In this document: positions 1-10,359 of the stretch, piece after piece
How the letters are laid out: each line of letters starts with the position of its first letter
Position numbering within the stretch: position 1 is the first letter of the stretch
Origin: Microvelia longipes
Taxonomy: Eukaryota > Arthropoda > Insecta > Hemiptera > Veliidae
Length of the DNA: 64,000 bases
Assembly: GCA_018340805.1 (NCBI GenBank)
Contig: JACMZG010001908.1
Coordinates: forward strand, 32,291,513-32,355,512
Direction: 5' to 3'
Notes under the pieces: model-generated
What the model saw: only the letters and a program-made list of their open reading frames with translations
What the model was told of the DNA's origin: nothing
Database searches by the model: none
Program-made: the position numbers and the translations under genes

Positions 1-340
1 AATTTTCTATTCTCTGTTTCTTTTACTTTCATATTGGTTTTATTATATTTTTATTTTGTTTTGCTTATATTTTTTTCTCTATTTCCGTTTTTTTTTCTAT
101 TTTATTTTATTTTATTATATATTTATTTTATCTTATTACTTATTTATCTTTTTATATTTTTCTCTCGCATACTTATATTCTTTTATTTATTTATTGGTTA
201 TACATCTTATGAGTTACATTTATTTATTTATCATTATGATGTTTGTAATGATTGATATTTATTTGATTTTTCATTTATTATTTAGTGCTTAAGTTTGTGT
301 ACTCTTTTCTTTTTTGTAAATTTTAATTTTATACTTTGTT
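1..340. other. T-rich low-complexity flank, no gene seen
   Basis: The plus strand is a run of T-rich, TTTAT-like words. Two open frames here translate almost wholly to F, I, L and Y and reflect base composition only. I see no motif or repeat unit that suggests a function. Confidence 0.6.
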
Positions 341-430
341 GGTTAGGCACTGATGATGGACTATCAAGTCTGAAAGCTGGCTTTGTCATTATACAATAAC
401 ATCAGTGGAGAGACTTGTTTTTTATTTTTC
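341..430 (+). ncRNA. Hammerhead-ribozyme-like core (family B, single end)
   Basis: CTGATGA at 350-356 is followed by a 4-bp stem (GGAC with GTCT) and GAAA at 372-375, the order of a hammerhead catalytic core. The next bases, AGCTGGCT, are nearly self-complementary, as expected for a very short stem III. GGCA before the core can pair with TGTC after the predicted cleavage point to form stem I. The tail CAGTGGAGAGACTTG is shared with the foldback copy ending at 30070. Self-cleavage is inferred, not shown. Confidence 0.5.
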
Positions 431-495
431 CTTATATGTGGACTCCACAACTCTATTTTTATTATTTTCCATTTGTTTTAAAAAAAAAACATGGA

Positions 496-508
496 ACAAA
501 GTTTTATT
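496..508. repeat. Target-site duplication, copy 1 (ACAAAGTTTTATT)
   Basis: This 13-bp sequence recurs exactly at 1451-1463, on the other side of a retroposon that has a tRNA-like head and an A-rich tail. The match indicates a staggered-cut insertion. Confidence 0.75.
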
Positions 509-650
509 TTTATTTTTTTTTTACGCTTTAACCCGTAGGGTCATTTAGCGTTTTCCCTCACTCAAATCTCACTCAACATAAACCCCTGAGTTTGTACACA
601 TCCAATCATCTAGGAAGCATCTCCTCCGTACATGGTAGCACATGTAACCG

Positions 651-830
651 GTTCACAGTGTGTCTAGTTCATCCAGCCCAACCAGACTCTATCCAAACTC
701 ACTGCTGTGGCTAGTATCTGCGACTAGTTCACAGTGTACCTAGTTCATCTAGACCAGCTAGACTCTGGCTCACCGCTCTGGCTAGCGCCGACTACTAGTT
801 CACTGTGTGCTTGTTTCATCTAGTCTCACT
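651..830. repeat. Degenerate ~75-bp tandem units inside the retroposon
   Basis: GTTCACAGTGT-like starts recur at about 651, 727 and 799, each followed by a CTAGTTCATC-like block and a 'ctcaccgctctggctag'-like block. The third unit is incomplete. Confidence 0.6.
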
Positions 831-1370
831 AGCTCCTCTGATCACATTAGTCTCACTTGACCTCGTCCTTCCAGTCTCACCAATCTCATCAGTTCCTCTA
901 GCATCACCAGACTCTAGCTAGGCTCACCGCTCTGGCCAGTCCAGCGCCACCCGGCAAAGAACTCTAGCGCCCAGATGTCAGCGTGTACAAACTCATTCTA
1001 TAGCCCTGGCATGAAAGTCAAAACTCCGCAGTGCTATTAGGAGACGTCTGTCTTCAAGAACCGAGCACTTGGTTCCCAGTCACTTACGTTACTCGTGTCG
1101 CCGCCATCACATTCACTGACTAAGTTTTCGGACATACAAAGGCTCAGTATATCTTTCCGACCTTCATCTCCCCCAGCCCGCAGAACATTAACTTTTCGTG
1201 AGCTGGAGACAACGGAAACGTGGATCCAGACTTGTCTCAGATGAAACTAGATCCAACCCCGCATTTGCGTATTAGTAGCCAAGGAAACCACGTAAAATCT
1301 TGACTGGGTTGGCCGGCCTTGAATTCAAGACCTCCCGAGTGTACGGTACAAGGGATAACCTCATATTGAG

Positions 1371-1446
1371 GTCCTCCCCCGGCTGGATTTGAACCCTCGA
1401 CATCCAGGTCGAAAGGCGAGCGCTCTACCACTGAGCTACCGGACTC
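1371..1446 (-). promoter_or_regulatory. tRNA-like head with pol III A and B boxes
   Basis: On the minus strand CCGGTAGCTCAGTGG (A box region) is followed about 35 bases later by GGGTTCAAATCC (B box region) and CCGG, which can pair with the opening CCGG like an acceptor stem. The anticodon arm does not fold canonically: the only good stem, TCGAC/GTCGA, has a 6-base loop and is displaced. I therefore call it a SINE promoter head rather than a functional tRNA gene. Confidence 0.65.
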
Positions 1447-1450
1447 GGTT

Positions 1451-1463
1451 ACAAAGTTTTATT
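1451..1463. repeat. Target-site duplication, copy 2 (ACAAAGTTTTATT)
   Basis: Exact 13-bp partner of 496-508, immediately outside the tRNA-like 5' end of the minus-strand retroposon. Confidence 0.75.
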
Positions 1464-1529
1464 ATTGCTGATAATAAAACTTAATAATGCTGATAATAAA
1501 AACTTGGCATCTATGTTGCTCTTATGTAT

Positions 1530-1876
1530 GACTACATTATATATGACTACATTGGTGCTAAATCTCGAATTGATTGCAACATTTTTCCCCGTTTTATACA
1601 TTTTCTAAATTTACATCATTATTGCGGATTAACGACATAAAAAAATATTGTACGGATATCTCAACTATACCTATAGACTGATTTTTATTCAAAGTTTCAA
1701 CTCTCTGGCATAAATACACAAGGAGCCACGATGATAACAGACATACACACACATTCAGACAGATAACTTTGAGAAAACCACCTAGGAGACCTCAAAAACA
1801 CGTGGTTTCAGATTTTATTGCAAACACAATACTTTTCCTATATACCTAAGATATAAATGAGGAAAAGCAAATAATT
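1530..1876 (-). repeat. Family A composite repeat, head and body
   Basis: The minus strand reads from the palindromic head (1876, a TTTATATC...GATATA-like fold flanked by TTTTCC and GGAAAAG) through the TATTGTGTTTGC motif and the CCTAGGTGGTTTTC motif. It continues through a TGTGTGTGTATGTC tract and the GTTGAAAC motif to the sequence around the TCGTTAATCCGC motif. The same blocks in the same order recur about 15 times in this window. No 5S segment is recognisable in this copy. Confidence 0.65.
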
Positions 1877-1879
1877 CAT

Positions 1880-2800
1880 AAGGTGACTATTTTATTTATT
1901 TTTGCTTCTTACGAGGGCAACTGCTTCTTCGCGACGGTAATTCAAATTTTACTGCTGGCACTTTTGCGCTAACCGTTATTTCTTAAACAAACTCTCCTGA
2001 CCATGACATGCCTACTTTTTTAAGTTATTATTATGAAATAATCTCGTTTTTATGACCATTTTAACGACACGTGTATCTGCTTGACATTTTTCATTATTAT
2101 AAATAGCAAATATTTGTATTAATCAGATTGGCGTCAGAAGTACTGGTGTCAGAAACTACCAAATTACTTACTAGCGCTCCTGTTAACTGGCAACGCAACT
2201 AACCTTTTCCTGTCCGAAATAATTAATCCCATGACCATCTTTATTTATCTACTTATTCTTTGGGTTATACTTAAGACATAAGTTAATAATTATGCATCCA
2301 CCGTAAATAAACTTAGCAACTAATTTCTATTTCCAATAGTAGTGTAGTTTATTACTGCGCATGTAGTTTTAAGTTTCATATACTCATAATTGCATATAAT
2401 GATCACGGCGATGTTATATTAACCAGAATCTACAATCATATGGTATTGTTAGATTCCTCCTAGCGGATGTGCTCTCTAATCTGATTTTCATTGCTTGATT
2501 CAAGTGACTTTTTTTCTTTATATTTTTTTCTCTGATATCTTGTAAATTATTTTTATGTTAGTTTTTATATGAGAAAAAACATCTAAAATCTAAATTATTG
2601 TATAGTATTCATAGAATGATGCTAATTTACCTGATATTTAATCAAATATATGTCCCGGCGGTTTTATAACGTGAAGTTCAGTAACTATTTTTTCGGGAGT
2701 AAAGAAGTACGTTTTAATCCCAAGAGAGACAAAGTTATTTTTCCTCCCTTGAGACTAAACAGTATCTTTATTTTCTTAAGAGTAAAAAGTGTTTTCTAAA
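1880..2800. other. AT-rich intergenic sequence, nothing recognised
   Basis: No open frame of note, no inverted repeat and no member of the window's repeat families was recognised here on either strand. Confidence 0.5.
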
Positions 2801-2802
2801 CT

Positions 2803-2945
2803 GGGGTTAGAGGTCCCAAATTTTATAAGAGGGAGTATTTTTAATTTTTTTGGGAGCGGCATATCCTAAATTTGTATGGGGAACTGATAAAATGATTTAA
2901 CTTTTTTTCGGGGGTAACACCTCCTAAATTTATAAAGGGGGCGCG
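2803..2945. repeat. Three degenerate ~50-60 bp repeat units
   Basis: G-rich starts (GGGGTTAGAGG, TGGGAGCGGC, GGGGGTAACACC) are each followed by a CCTAAATTT(A/G)TA-like core and a GGG run, at about 2804, 2851 and 2910. Confidence 0.45.
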
Positions 2946-3118
2946 ACAAAAAAAATTAAAAACAAAATAAAAACATTATCTCAATCTTATAAGATTTCTT
3001 TGTAAATTCTCTAAAATGTATGAAAATATGAATATAATGAAAATATAATTAAATTAATGATATAATGAAAACACTTCAGCCCTTTTTAAAATTTAGTTTA
3101 AATAAATTGATAAAGAGC

Positions 3119-3146
3119 TTTCGCCCAGGGATCTGAGCTTCATCAG
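3119..3146 (-). ncRNA. Hammerhead-ribozyme-like core, left arm
   Basis: The minus strand shows the intact CTGATGA, a 6-bp stem II closed by a 4-base loop, and GAAA. Among the cores in this window it has the longest stem II. Confidence 0.55.
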
Positions 3147-3242
3147 TTCTTGAAATTGACAAAATGAAAAATTAATTTTTTAATTTGAAAATTGAAAATT
3201 TTATTATTTTTCTAACTTTTTCATTTCTGTTAATTTCAAGAA

Positions 3243-3271
3243 CAGACGAAGCTTAGGATCCCTGGGCGAAA
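3243..3271 (+). ncRNA. Hammerhead-like core, right arm, degraded (CAGACGA)
   Basis: Stem II and GAAA are kept, but two of the seven bases of the CUGAUGA core are changed, so this copy is probably inactive. Confidence 0.45.
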
Positions 3272-3300
3272 GATCTTCATAAATTTATTTTAAATAAATT

Positions 3301-4072
3301 ATAAGAAGGTCTAAAGTCTTCATCAATTTAATTGTTATTACAATTTATAAAAGTCCAAAAAGCCCTAAAGTTATAAAGAAAATATGAAATAATTAACTTT
3401 TAATGCGGGAATTAAATTAATTAGTTTTTCGCCCTTAGAGCCAACTGCTCCGAAAAATAATAGCATTCATTACTCCCTTGTTGCATAAGTAACTATTCCT
3501 ATTTCCTTTTGCAAAGTTTTTAAATATTTAAGAAAGGCTTTAATGAAGTCATTATTAAATGTATAGTCCAAATAAATTAAAAAAATATTAAATCGATTTA
3601 TTTGAATAAATTATTCATAAACCAATAAGTGTAGTTATAGTAATACGTTTTATATAATGAATAAGATACAATGTAGGTTATATCAATTTTTTTTATCAGG
3701 CTGCTTTTTTTACTAAAATATTTTTTACTTTAGGTTTAAATTCCCTAATTTGAGCCAGTTAAGGTTCACATGATGAATTCAACGCCAGTATCGTGTAATT
3801 GAGTTGTTCCCAGACTCGGTTTTAATTTAACAACTTTCTATTAACCTACAGTTTTAAAATTACATCCACGTAAAAACCAATTTACACCCGAGTTTATACA
3901 GTTACTTGAAAATTGGTAAACCTTGTTAGTTTTAGTTGATTCACTTGTTATTAATACAGCATGGACCTGTAGAGTTAAATAAACCTTCTCCTTATTTTTT
4001 ACAATGTCCATGAATGTTTTTTCTTCCTTTTCTGCATAAATTAATGTGAGGAAGTTTAAATAATATTTTTAG
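3301..4072. other. AT-rich intergenic sequence, nothing recognised
   Basis: No coding signal or family copy was recognised between the foldback and the next family A repeat. Confidence 0.45.
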
Positions 4073-4345
4073 TTTTTCTCATGTATGGTGGATAGAAAAG
4101 CAGTGTGTTTGCAATAAGAATGACCCCGCATTTGTTTGAAACCGGGGTTTAAATAAATTATCCGTTTCAGGTGTTTTAAGCCCTTCTGACTTGTTTATAC
4201 AAAGTTGTCTATCTAAGTTTATGTTTGTGTCAAAGAGTTAAACTTAGTGCAAAATCAATTTTTTTTAGGTATATTGTTGTATAATATCCAGACAATATTT
4301 TTATGACGCCACTAATCGCCTATAATGACTCATTTTTCTTTATTT
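4073..4345 (+). repeat. Family A composite repeat, head and body
   Basis: The order matches other copies: AGTGTGTTTGCAAT, then GAAACCGGGGTTTAAAT, CCGTTTCAGGTGTTTTAAG, a TGTCAAAGAGTT motif and TATGACGCCACTAATCGCC. The 5S-like part is absent. A 77-codon minus-strand frame just downstream (4442-4675) has no recognisable feature. Confidence 0.6.
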
Positions 4346-5235
4346 ACGCATAATTTTCTTAAATTCTTAAAACCCTATGAAAAGATAATATTAAATATGT
4401 CTGATAAAACTAAAGGTACTTTAGGTATAGGTAAAAACCCGTTAAAAAGATGATTTCAGGAGCTTTGTTTTTGAGCCACAATCTGAAATGGTCATTTTTA
4501 AAATAATGATTTCCAAATTAAAATTTAATAAAACTTTTTTTTTAAAAAAAAGCTCAAATCTCATAAATGTAGTGTATGAACATTTGTACTGAAAACTACA
4601 TAATGAAGACGAAAACTTATAAAATAAATTAATATGATTTCTCACATTACGATATTCGGCTGTACGATTATCCACTTATTGTTTACTTTTTTTAAGTGAG
4701 ACTTTCATGAACTCCTTTTCTTTTATTTTATTTCAAAAGACTATAAAGGTCACGTGCTTTTTAATGAAGTTTATTCCAAACATAGAGCACAAATATCTTT
4801 TGTTTTACTGTTAGTTTTATAACTTAATCCAATATTACTTTTGTTAATCAAACACAAAAGAAACCTGCTTTTTCTTTCGCTTGTATTAGATTTTTTGTAG
4901 AGTGGCTTCTTTTCGTTAGAGAGAAAATTGAATTAAAACAATTCCACATTCTTTCGGAAAATCCGGATAATAAAAGGTAACAGTAACGTGGTTCCACAAT
5001 AAATCTCAAATAGAAGGTCGTCTCGCATCGGTGCTTATGGACAATGACTTCTTCCTATTCTTCTGCATCCTCCTCGGCGTTCTTTCGTAAAGTATATTTA
5101 ATAGATTTGACTTCATTACGATGTTTTAGTACGCCCAACCAGAACATATTTCCCCGAGCCTTAACGATAGACAGTACATATCCTGTAACGTTTACCAATA
5201 ATAATTAACTATGCGTGAAAATATTCGTGTTTATT
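4346..5235. other. AT-rich intergenic sequence, nothing recognised
   Basis: Only short low-complexity frames are present; no repeat family member was recognised. Confidence 0.45.
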
Positions 5236-5239
5236 ATTA

Positions 5240-5290
5240 CTTTTCCTTACCTGCAACCGTAGGTATAAAGAAAACTATTGTTTTTTAATG
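5240..5290 (+). repeat. Family A head fragment
   Basis: The palindromic head (TTTTCCTTACC...GGTATAAAGAAAA) followed by TATTG is present, but the body is not. Confidence 0.45.
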
Positions 5291-5379
5291 AAGTTGTTAC
5301 TATATTTCCTTCTTTAGCGATGAAAAGTCGGAAAAGTATTGAAAATAGAAATATTTTTTATTGGGCCTCTGTTTTATTA

Positions 5380-5860
5380 GACTCCAGGATCTTCTACTTT
5401 TCTCTTCTTTATTTTCAAGGCCCTTTCCCTCTTTTGTTTTTAGCCCCTTAATACATCTACTTTTCTCTTCTTAGTTTTCAAGCCCCTTAATACATCTACT
5501 TTTCTATTTTTTGTTTTCAAGGCCTTTAATCTACCTTTTTCTCTTTTGTTTTCAAGCCCCTTAATACATCTACCGTTCTCTCTTTTGTTTTCAAGGCCCC
5601 TTATACTTCTTTTTTGTTTTGAATTCCTTTAATACATCTTTTTTTCTTTCGATAGTTTTCAAGGCCCTTAATACATCTTATACTTTTTTCAAGTCTTTTT
5701 AAACATATTATGCTTTCTTCTTAGGTTTCGAGGCTCTCAGAATAAAATATACTTATCTCCTTTAAGTTAAAAGCGCTTGGAACATCTTATACTTTTCTTT
5801 TCTTGTTTTTTAACGCTCTTAAAAAACTTATTTTTTCCTGCTTGTATTTAAGTCTCTATT
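5380..5860. repeat. Degenerate ~40-bp T-rich minisatellite
   Basis: The block 'TTTTCAAGCCCCTTAATACATCTAC' recurs in pieces (CAAGGCCC, CAAGCCCC, TTAATACATCT) at least eight times with spacers of about 35-45 bases. It decays towards 5860. Confidence 0.65.
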
Positions 5861-5869
5861 TTAGAACTG

Positions 5870-6390
5870 GGGTTATTTTATGCAAAATTTAAATGATAAA
5901 AGTAAAGCACTATATTGTATATTGTATATTATATCTTCTATCCTATCCATTATCTTAAACCAATAACAAAATATTCTAGTTTAAGTGTAGAAGTTAGCAA
6001 ACTTCTTATAACTTTAGGTTTAATACTATTACATTACATTATTCAAAATTAAATTAATTTTACAATTTTACAAACTAAAAAAAAGTTAGAACAAACATCT
6101 TTTAAATAAATTTGAAGAAAAACATAAGAAACTATTTTTTGGCTTGACAAGTTAGACTATATAATTTTTAACAATATTAGACAAAGATAACTAACGAAAA
6201 CATAAACACGAGTATTTCTGAAGATACTGGCTGATGGAAAAACATTTATTAACTTTTATTTTTATAAAAAAACTCAGATTCACCCATTTAGGGTAATGGG
6301 TTATGGTAAAAAGTTAATGACAAAAAATTTTATAGGAACCTCTATTTTAATCTATTCCTCCTCAAAAGCTTGAATTAAAAGTTAGTGGTA
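5870..6390. other. AT-rich intergenic sequence, nothing recognised
   Basis: No gene, RNA or repeat member was recognised. Confidence 0.4.
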
Positions 6391-6399
6391 ATTTTGTTT

Positions 6400-7040
6400 A
6401 CCATATGATTCGCTTCGCTCATCATCACTACTTCACTCGTTCTCTGAATACGGAAATAACTAAATTTATATCGAAATACGTCTTTGGACTCGCGTTGATC
6501 GTCCTCAGTTAGTAACAACATTCGTTATTTCCCAGCGTTCTCTAGAAATTATTATTTCCTGGGACTGCCCATGCTCGATGTTCTCATTGAGCTAAACATC
6601 TTATCGATGTTTTAATCATACTAAACATCATACCTGTTAATGATACTAAGTTTGGACCTGCATTTTTATTAAACGAATACATTTATACCTTTTTCAACTC
6701 TATTAGATTTTTCTCAACTTTTTAACAATTGCTTAAAAATGTATGCAAGTCATTTAATAAACATTAAAGTACACATTTGTTGGTATTATATATGACTATA
6801 TGCATGCATGTATTCAAATCGATTGAAAAATGTTTGCTGAGTCATTATTACCAGTTTATTGGCGTTATAAAATTTTATTTTCTAGTTAGCACCACTAGAC
6901 CTAATGAGATTTTTGTATCAAATTAAATTTCTCTTGTATAAACACACTGAGAGCTATGATGATAAAAGACAGACATACACACACACGTACAGAAAACTGG
7001 ATGAAAACTACTCAGGAGGTCCTAAGACATCTAATGCAAC
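6400..7040 (-). repeat. Family A composite repeat, tail to body
   Basis: Plus-strand order is the reverse of the plus copies: hairpin tail pieces (CGCTTCGCTCATC, GATCGTCCTCAG), a remnant of the 5S-like end (TTATTTCCCAGCG at about 6527), then the body with GAGTCATTATTA and a TACACACACACG tract. This supports all these blocks belonging to one unit. An 89-codon frame just beyond it (7074-7343) has no recognisable domain. Confidence 0.55.
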
Positions 7041-8035
7041 GGATAATTAAGGTGAAATCAAGTTTCGAGTTTTTTGGAAGTAATGAAAAATTTTAAAAAT
7101 TATCGAATTTTTTATACCTTATGTATTCTAAATGTTCTTCTTTTTTATTTTAGAGGAAGAAGTTGTATTGTAGAAATGCATTTAACCATGAATTCGACCA
7201 AGTGCTCACGTTTAGCATTTACATTGATTTACCGTTCCAAAGACTCGAATGATTTTTACTTACATTTGTCTACAAAAATTAAGTTCTTTAAGATAAAGAA
7301 GGAAATGGAAAAGTTAGTTAAGAAAGCTTTTTTTAGATTTTAAGTCTTATTTAAAGAAATTAATAAATCATTTGAATTTAACGAGTTACGTAAAAATGAT
7401 AAAAAACAAACATTTGAACTATAAGTACTTTTATGTTTATAAATTTCAAATTGATATGTTTTACCTATATTAAGGAAAATAATTGCTAATAGTTAATATA
7501 AAGAGGATGTATGCTTGCTTTAGTGGTGGTTTCCTGAATACCATAGTGATCTTTCAGTTTTGCAGACATGGTTTGATTAGAAAAACATATATTTGTGGCT
7601 GTCTGTTAGCATGGCGTCAGTAATAGATGATTTGACTCAGAAACAATGTCAAGGTTAATCTTATTATAAATAGACAATAAACATTAAAAGGTAATATATG
7701 TTTTTCCAGCTATAGTAACGAAGCTTCTGCGGGTATGATCTTATTCCAATCATTCTTTCTTAGTACAATTTCGGTTTAACAAAGTTAGGGTATAATTACT
7801 TACATTACGCCATTTAGCTTACTATTGCCATATACTACTTATTTATTGTGTAATTATTGATTGTTCTTTTAATGTTTACTCTAGCATGGTAACTCTAAAT
7901 TTTCAATGTCGGGGGAATATTCTATTAAAAAATAGAAATAATAAATAAATAAAATATTAACACATTGACGGTTAAAATATATAAAAAAAATTCCGGGTAG
8001 TTTTCCGCACCATATCGAATTGCTAGTTGCCAATT
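7041..8035. other. AT-rich intergenic sequence, nothing recognised
   Basis: It contains an 89-codon open frame (7074-7343) rich in K, F and I without a recognisable motif. I do not treat it as a gene. Confidence 0.4.
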
Positions 8036-8039
8036 GCTC

Positions 8040-8165
8040 TTTTTTCTTGCTTCGCTCGCCCTAAGAATATGGAAATCATCCATTATATATTGCTGTACGT
8101 CTTCGGATTTGCATCGTTCGTCCTCAGGCAGTAAAAATATCCGTTTTCTTTCCTAGTGGAAATAA
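8040..8165 (-). repeat. Family A tail fragment
   Basis: TTGCTTCGCTCGCCCTAAGAATAT and CATCGTTCGTCCTCAGGCAG match the tail of the copy at 41565-41760 in the same order and spacing. Confidence 0.55.
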
Positions 8166-8169
8166 AAAA

Positions 8170-10210
8170 AATGATAATATTTATAATCTAAGTCCAACCT
8201 ATTTGAGAAAATATCGCGTGTTTGCTTTCTTCTACAACAGAGAAATACAATGATACATACAGACATTTTTTTAATGGTTTTGTTTAGGTTGGATTGTTCA
8301 AGTATCTCTGGTTCAGACCTAGCTTTTATTTATCCCCATGCTTTTAAGAAATTAATCTCTTATTTTTCTTAGCAGCTCTTTAATTTCTCTTTTTGTATTA
8401 ATCTGCGTTTTAAGTTTTTAAGATCTTTCCATTATCATTATTATTCTGTTTTACTGTTAATTCTTTATCACTTCGTATATATTTTTCTTACCAGATAATA
8501 CGAGATTTTCATTCCTTAAATTTAAATCTAATGCTATAATACCTTTATAAAACATGGGTAGGACACAAACAAATAAGGTATTTACTGTCACTAATTCTAG
8601 ATTAAGGAAAAATAGTAACACTGGATTTTTCTTAAGTTAAAAGTAGTTATAAATAATTTGTGTTCTTAAGCCAAAATAAAGCATTTTCCATCAAAACAAT
8701 TTTTAATGTATACTTACAATTCAATTTTGAGGTAAAATGCCAATTTTACACTTTGGGAATTTATTCCCGCCAAAATTGCGGTCTTAGACAAAAACTGCAA
8801 GGAGCAAAATGTCTGAAAATATAAGTTGATATAATATGGATTATATTAAGCCCAATAAAGTATAGCTTTTAATTTACTTGAACTATGAAGTCATTGTGTT
8901 GAAATTAAGTTATATCGAACAGCAATCAATAAATTATACAAATATGATCCATGGTTTTATACTATGGACATATGCTCTACGACAAAATGTCACAAAAGTT
9001 TGTATTGAACCAAAATCGATGGAGAAAATTGCTTTCCTGTTTAAAAATAATTTCTCGTTTAACTTCCGGGACCTATTGTCTAACAACTTAAAGTATAGTT
9101 TTATTTAATTTTGTAAAGCAATAAAAAATATTTTAGCGGTACGTCTATTTTAAAACCGTGAAAGTTGATACGCGTGTAACTGCTTAAAAATAATATAATA
9201 CTTCTTTAACACAGCTCAAGGTGAAAAATATAAATGTAATTATCATGTATATAATATATTTTCTACGAAATACAGACCACAATACCGCTAAACACGATAA
9301 AAGCTAAATAAAATAGACACGGTAGCACAACTATCTGTTCAGGAACCAAACCACGAATTATCGAACAGAATTCGTGAAAATCAAAAGTTATATTTTATAT
9401 AAATTACAAAACTTTTTCTTTTATTATAAGCTCTGATTTGTTTTTAAATTTTTTGTCGGTTTTAGTAGTGAAAGTAAAAAATGGTATTACTATGAAATAT
9501 TACGCCTATTACGCTCTATTAAATGCTCGTGATCAGTAATCGAATTGCGATCAATAATCTTTAGCAATATCTTTTGTCCTGTGTTTTTTAATTAATCTTC
9601 GATAATATTTTTTATACTAACGATATTTTTAGAAGAGGTGATATAGATATTTTTTCAACAAGGTTTTATAAGAATTTTTTCTTTGGAAGATTTAATTTTG
9701 GTTGTAAATTATTTAGTTAACTATTATAGCTGGACAACTATTCGTCCGTCATAATATTGGATCATTCTAAAGAGTTATTATCCGGTACTTAAACTTAATA
9801 AACTATAAACCATAAACTAGTTTTTAACTTGTTGCAAAGGACTTACTTTCTACACATTAAAACCATTTTAAGTCTGAAATTACTTCCACCGATATAGGTA
9901 TAAATATTCAAGTAAATGGTATAAACACTTATTTTCAGATCTTAAAACTGTTGACTTCTTATATATTTTTAAGTTATTTTGGGTTTTAAGGTTATTTCGG
10001 TTCAAATTTAACCAAAAAGCCAAAATCAAATTCAGACATACGTTTTTAATATTTTCCAAAATATATAAAAACCAAGTATATAAAACAAATATAATATATA
10101 TATCCAAATATATATATTTTCCGGTTAGGTTCATGGAAGGGGGTAAAAGGGTGAGGGAGGTGTTATTTTTAAAAAGGGGGACTCATTAATTTCGAATATA
10201 AGTAATTGTT
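8170..10210. other. AT-rich intergenic sequence, nothing recognised
   Basis: Short open frames (8878-9108 on plus, 9880-10134 on minus) are K, N, I, L and Y rich and show no domain. No family repeat was recognised. Confidence 0.4.
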
Positions 10211-10214
10211 AAGG

Positions 10215-10356
<142 letters not shown>

Positions 10357-10359
10357 CTG

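Larger units (their letters stand above)
509..1450 (-). mobile_element. tRNA-headed SINE-like retroposon, about 942 bp, with target-site duplication
   Basis: Read on the minus strand, the element starts at 1450 with a tRNA-like head. The head carries an A-box-like TAGCTCAGTGG and a B-box-like GGTTCAAATCC, the internal pol III promoter pair. It ends at 509 in an A-rich tail (T-rich at 509-522 on plus). A 13-bp direct duplication flanks it exactly. The body is richer in G+C than its surroundings and includes three degenerate ~75-bp units at about 651-830. No long ORF is present, so mobilisation by a LINE machinery is inferred. At 942 bp it is long for a SINE; a composite of a SINE with captured sequence is the main alternative. 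Confidence 0.75.
3092..3300. mobile_element. Foldback element with hammerhead-like core in both arms (second sequence type)
   Basis: The arms at about 3092-3178 and 3211-3300 are imperfect reverse complements around a T-rich spacer. The left arm read on minus has CTGATGA (3146-3140), a 6-bp stem II (GCTCAG/CTGGGC with loop ATCC) and GAAA (3122-3119). The right arm read on plus has the degraded core CAGACGA (3243-3249), the equivalent stem (GCTTAG/CTGGGC) and GAAA (3268-3271). That GAAA is followed by the palindrome AGATCT, which could form an intermolecular stem III. Sequence outside the core differs from the 29.9-kb and 37.4-kb foldbacks, so this may be an independent family. Catalysis is inferred. 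Confidence 0.6.

Noticed and set aside
34..292. Two hydrophobic frames resembling membrane proteins
   Set aside because: T-rich low-complexity DNA gives F, L, I and Y whatever the function; no conserved motif.
1371..1446. Canonical tRNA gene
   Set aside because: A and B boxes are good, but the anticodon arm cannot fold normally, and the sequence is the head of a retroposon with a duplication and A-rich tail.
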